Of a stretch of DNA of 5,685 nucleotides, positions 5,139 through 5,685 are shown one piece after another. Below the pieces are notes generated by a model, which made no database searches, had not been told where the DNA came from, and saw only the letters and a list, made by a program, of their open reading frames with translations. The position numbers and the translations under genes are program-made. The stretch spans positions 1 to 5,685 of the forward strand of contig PKCT01000238.1 of assembly GCA_002862325.1 (NCBI GenBank), written 5' to 3'. Every line of letters begins with the position of its first letter. Position 1 is the first letter of the stretch. The stretch comes from Phycisphaerae bacterium (GTDB taxonomy: Bacteria; Planctomycetota; Phycisphaerae; Phycisphaerales; SM1A02).

Positions 5139-5186
5139 GGTTCATTTCTCCAGGGGACAGCGTGTGCGGTCATCCGTCAGTCAGCA
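5139..5186 (-). repeat. 48-nt precursor upstream block, copy 4 (before the 5138 precursor)
   Basis: On the minus strand the block begins TGCTGACTGACGGATGACCG and ends GGAGAAATGAACC at the ATG. It matches copy 1 in its left half and copy 2 around the ribosome binding site. It lies wholly upstream of the start codon and is likely the 5' untranslated region. The conservation over four copies reflects recent duplication and may also reflect shared control. Confidence 0.85.
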
Positions 5187-5221
5187 CAGGGGGTTTTAGG
5201 AAGATTGAGTGGACTTCCAAC

Positions 5222-5326
5222 CTACCCTCGACCGGCACCGTTGACCATGACAAACCGCCTGAAACACGCGCGAATCGGGTCATCCAACCACGGTGTCGGG
5301 TCTCGCGCATGGGGCGTACCCGGCAT
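5222..5326 (-). CDS. Small ORF (34 residues) with conserved W-x-D-D-P-I-R-A block (copy B)
   Basis: From ATG at 5326 to TAG at 5224-5222 this frame encodes 34 residues: a Pro-rich start (MPGTPHARDPTP), then WLDDPIRACFRRFVMVNG and AGRG. The last 22 codons align without gaps to the frame at 2168-2103, with base differences concentrated at third positions (six of six in the first seven codons), which argues that the block is or was translated. A GGTGGGG sequence lies seven bases before the ATG, although it sits inside a potential hairpin (5310-5338). The ORF starts 31 bases after the stop of the possible sulfotransferase and ends 83 bases before the precursor start. The frame is open further upstream, so a longer or older protein is possible. 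I do not recognise it. It may be a small protein or the conserved C-terminus of a lost gene. Confidence 0.35.
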   Translation of the reverse strand: MPGTPHARDPTPWLDDPIRACFRRFVMVNGAGRG

Positions 5327-5338
5327 CGGAACGCCCCA
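5310..5338 (-). terminator. 8-bp stem hairpin just past the sulfotransferase-like gene (candidate terminator)
   Basis: TGGGGCGT at 5310-5317 and ACGCCCCA at 5331-5338 are perfect reverse complements around a 13-base loop. The hairpin begins 20 bases after the stop codon at 5358, a usual place for a terminator. No T tract follows on the minus strand, so intrinsic termination would be weak. It also encloses the ATG and the GGTGGGG of the small ORF ending at 5222, so it could mask translation of that ORF instead. Confidence 0.35.
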
Positions 5339-5357
5339 CCCCGCGGGGCCAGTGCCC

Positions 5358-5685
5358 TCACGGGGCGACCGACCACGACCGGAGCGCCTGGTGCAGGGGC
5401 TCCAGCCGCGCCGCCTCCCGCGCGATGCCCGGCACCGCCGCCACGATCCGGGCCTTCCGTTCGGCATCGACCTCGAAGGGGACCTCGGGCTGCTTGCTGT
5501 TGACCCCCGCGAGCTCGAGCATGCGCTCGCGAAGCGGCGCATCGACCTCGTACCCCAGGTGCTCCGGCAGGTCCCCGTCGACCAGGCGATCGACCAGGTC
5601 GGGGTACTCGACGCAGCGGACCCGACCGGACTCGGCGAGCCGCAGCCCCGCGCGCATCAGCGCCTCCAGGTAGCGACCGTTGCCC
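5358..5685 (-). CDS. Possible sulfotransferase, C-terminal part (gene cut by right window edge)
   Basis: The last 108 complete codons of a gene are visible in a frame open to the right edge and ending in TGA at 5358. An internal ATG at 5657 is preceded in frame by GNGRYLEAL, so that ATG is unlikely to be the start. The order of segments (GNGRYLEALMRAGLRLAESG, then VRCVEYPDLVDRLVDG, LPEHLGYEVD, RMLELAGVNSKQP, VPFEVDAERK) is like the C-terminal end of bacterial sulfotransferase-family proteins. There a Tyr-x-Asp-Leu strand precedes a short helix, a Gly-containing loop and a Lys/Pro-rich segment before the last helix. The catalytic PAPS-binding part would lie outside the window, so this is resemblance only. 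The gene is followed by a hairpin 20 bases downstream. A sulfotransferase could modify a Tyr-containing peptide, but nothing here shows that. Confidence 0.5.
   Translation of the reverse strand, partial: GNGRYLEALMRAGLRLAESGRVRCVEYPDLVDRLVDGDLPEHLGYEVDAPLRERMLELAGVNSKQPEVPFEVDAERKARIVAAVPGIAREAARLEPLHQALRSWSVAP

Noticed and set aside
1..5685. tRNA, rRNA, CRISPR, riboswitch or insertion-sequence signals.
   Set aside because: I saw no cloverleaf, no spaced repeat array and no transposase. The repeats present are explained by duplicated precursor cassettes.

Overview
The window is GC-rich bacterial DNA in which every gene I can support lies on the minus strand, so it reads right to left. The codon use, the two-domain GNAT and DoxX neighbours and the NHLP-type RiPP precursors suggest an environmental, secondary-metabolite-rich Gram-negative lineage such as Planctomycetota. 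That placement is inference, because no phylogenetic marker gene is present.

Layout in transcription order: (1) the 3' end of a possible sulfotransferase, cut by the right edge (5685-5358); (2) an intergenic region with a hairpin and a short conserved peptide ORF (5326-5222); (3) a complete NHLP/Nif11-like leader precursor with a 15-residue core after GG (5138-4848); (4) a truncated leader ORF (4805-4644) whose end overlaps the next start; (5) a 575-residue flavin-dependent halogenase-like protein (4669-2942); (6) an unusual double precursor built leader-core-leader-core, each core region starting near a Tyr-Tyr pair (2884-2333); (7) an intergenic region of about 310 bases holding a second copy of the conserved peptide block; (8) a second complete precursor with a 13-residue Cys-rich core (2019-1723); (9) a dead precursor with a lost start codon, an early stop and no GG or core (1614-1402); (10) a two-domain GNAT acetyltransferase (1297-416); (11) the 5' end of a DoxX-family membrane protein, cut by the left edge (252-1).

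The central region looks like part of a ribosomally made, post-translationally modified peptide (RiPP) locus. Nearly identical NHLP-type leaders carry unrelated C-terminal cores, and a flavin halogenase sits between them as the only clear tailoring enzyme. The copies share a 48-nt block upstream of the start codon, and one copy of that block begins on the last codon and stop of the preceding precursor. This points to recent tandem duplication, with some copies decaying. No lanthionine synthetase, cyclodehydratase, radical SAM enzyme, peptidase or NHLM-type exporter lies inside the window. They may lie outside it or elsewhere in the genome.

I see no tRNA, rRNA, CRISPR array, insertion sequence or plus-strand gene that I can support.
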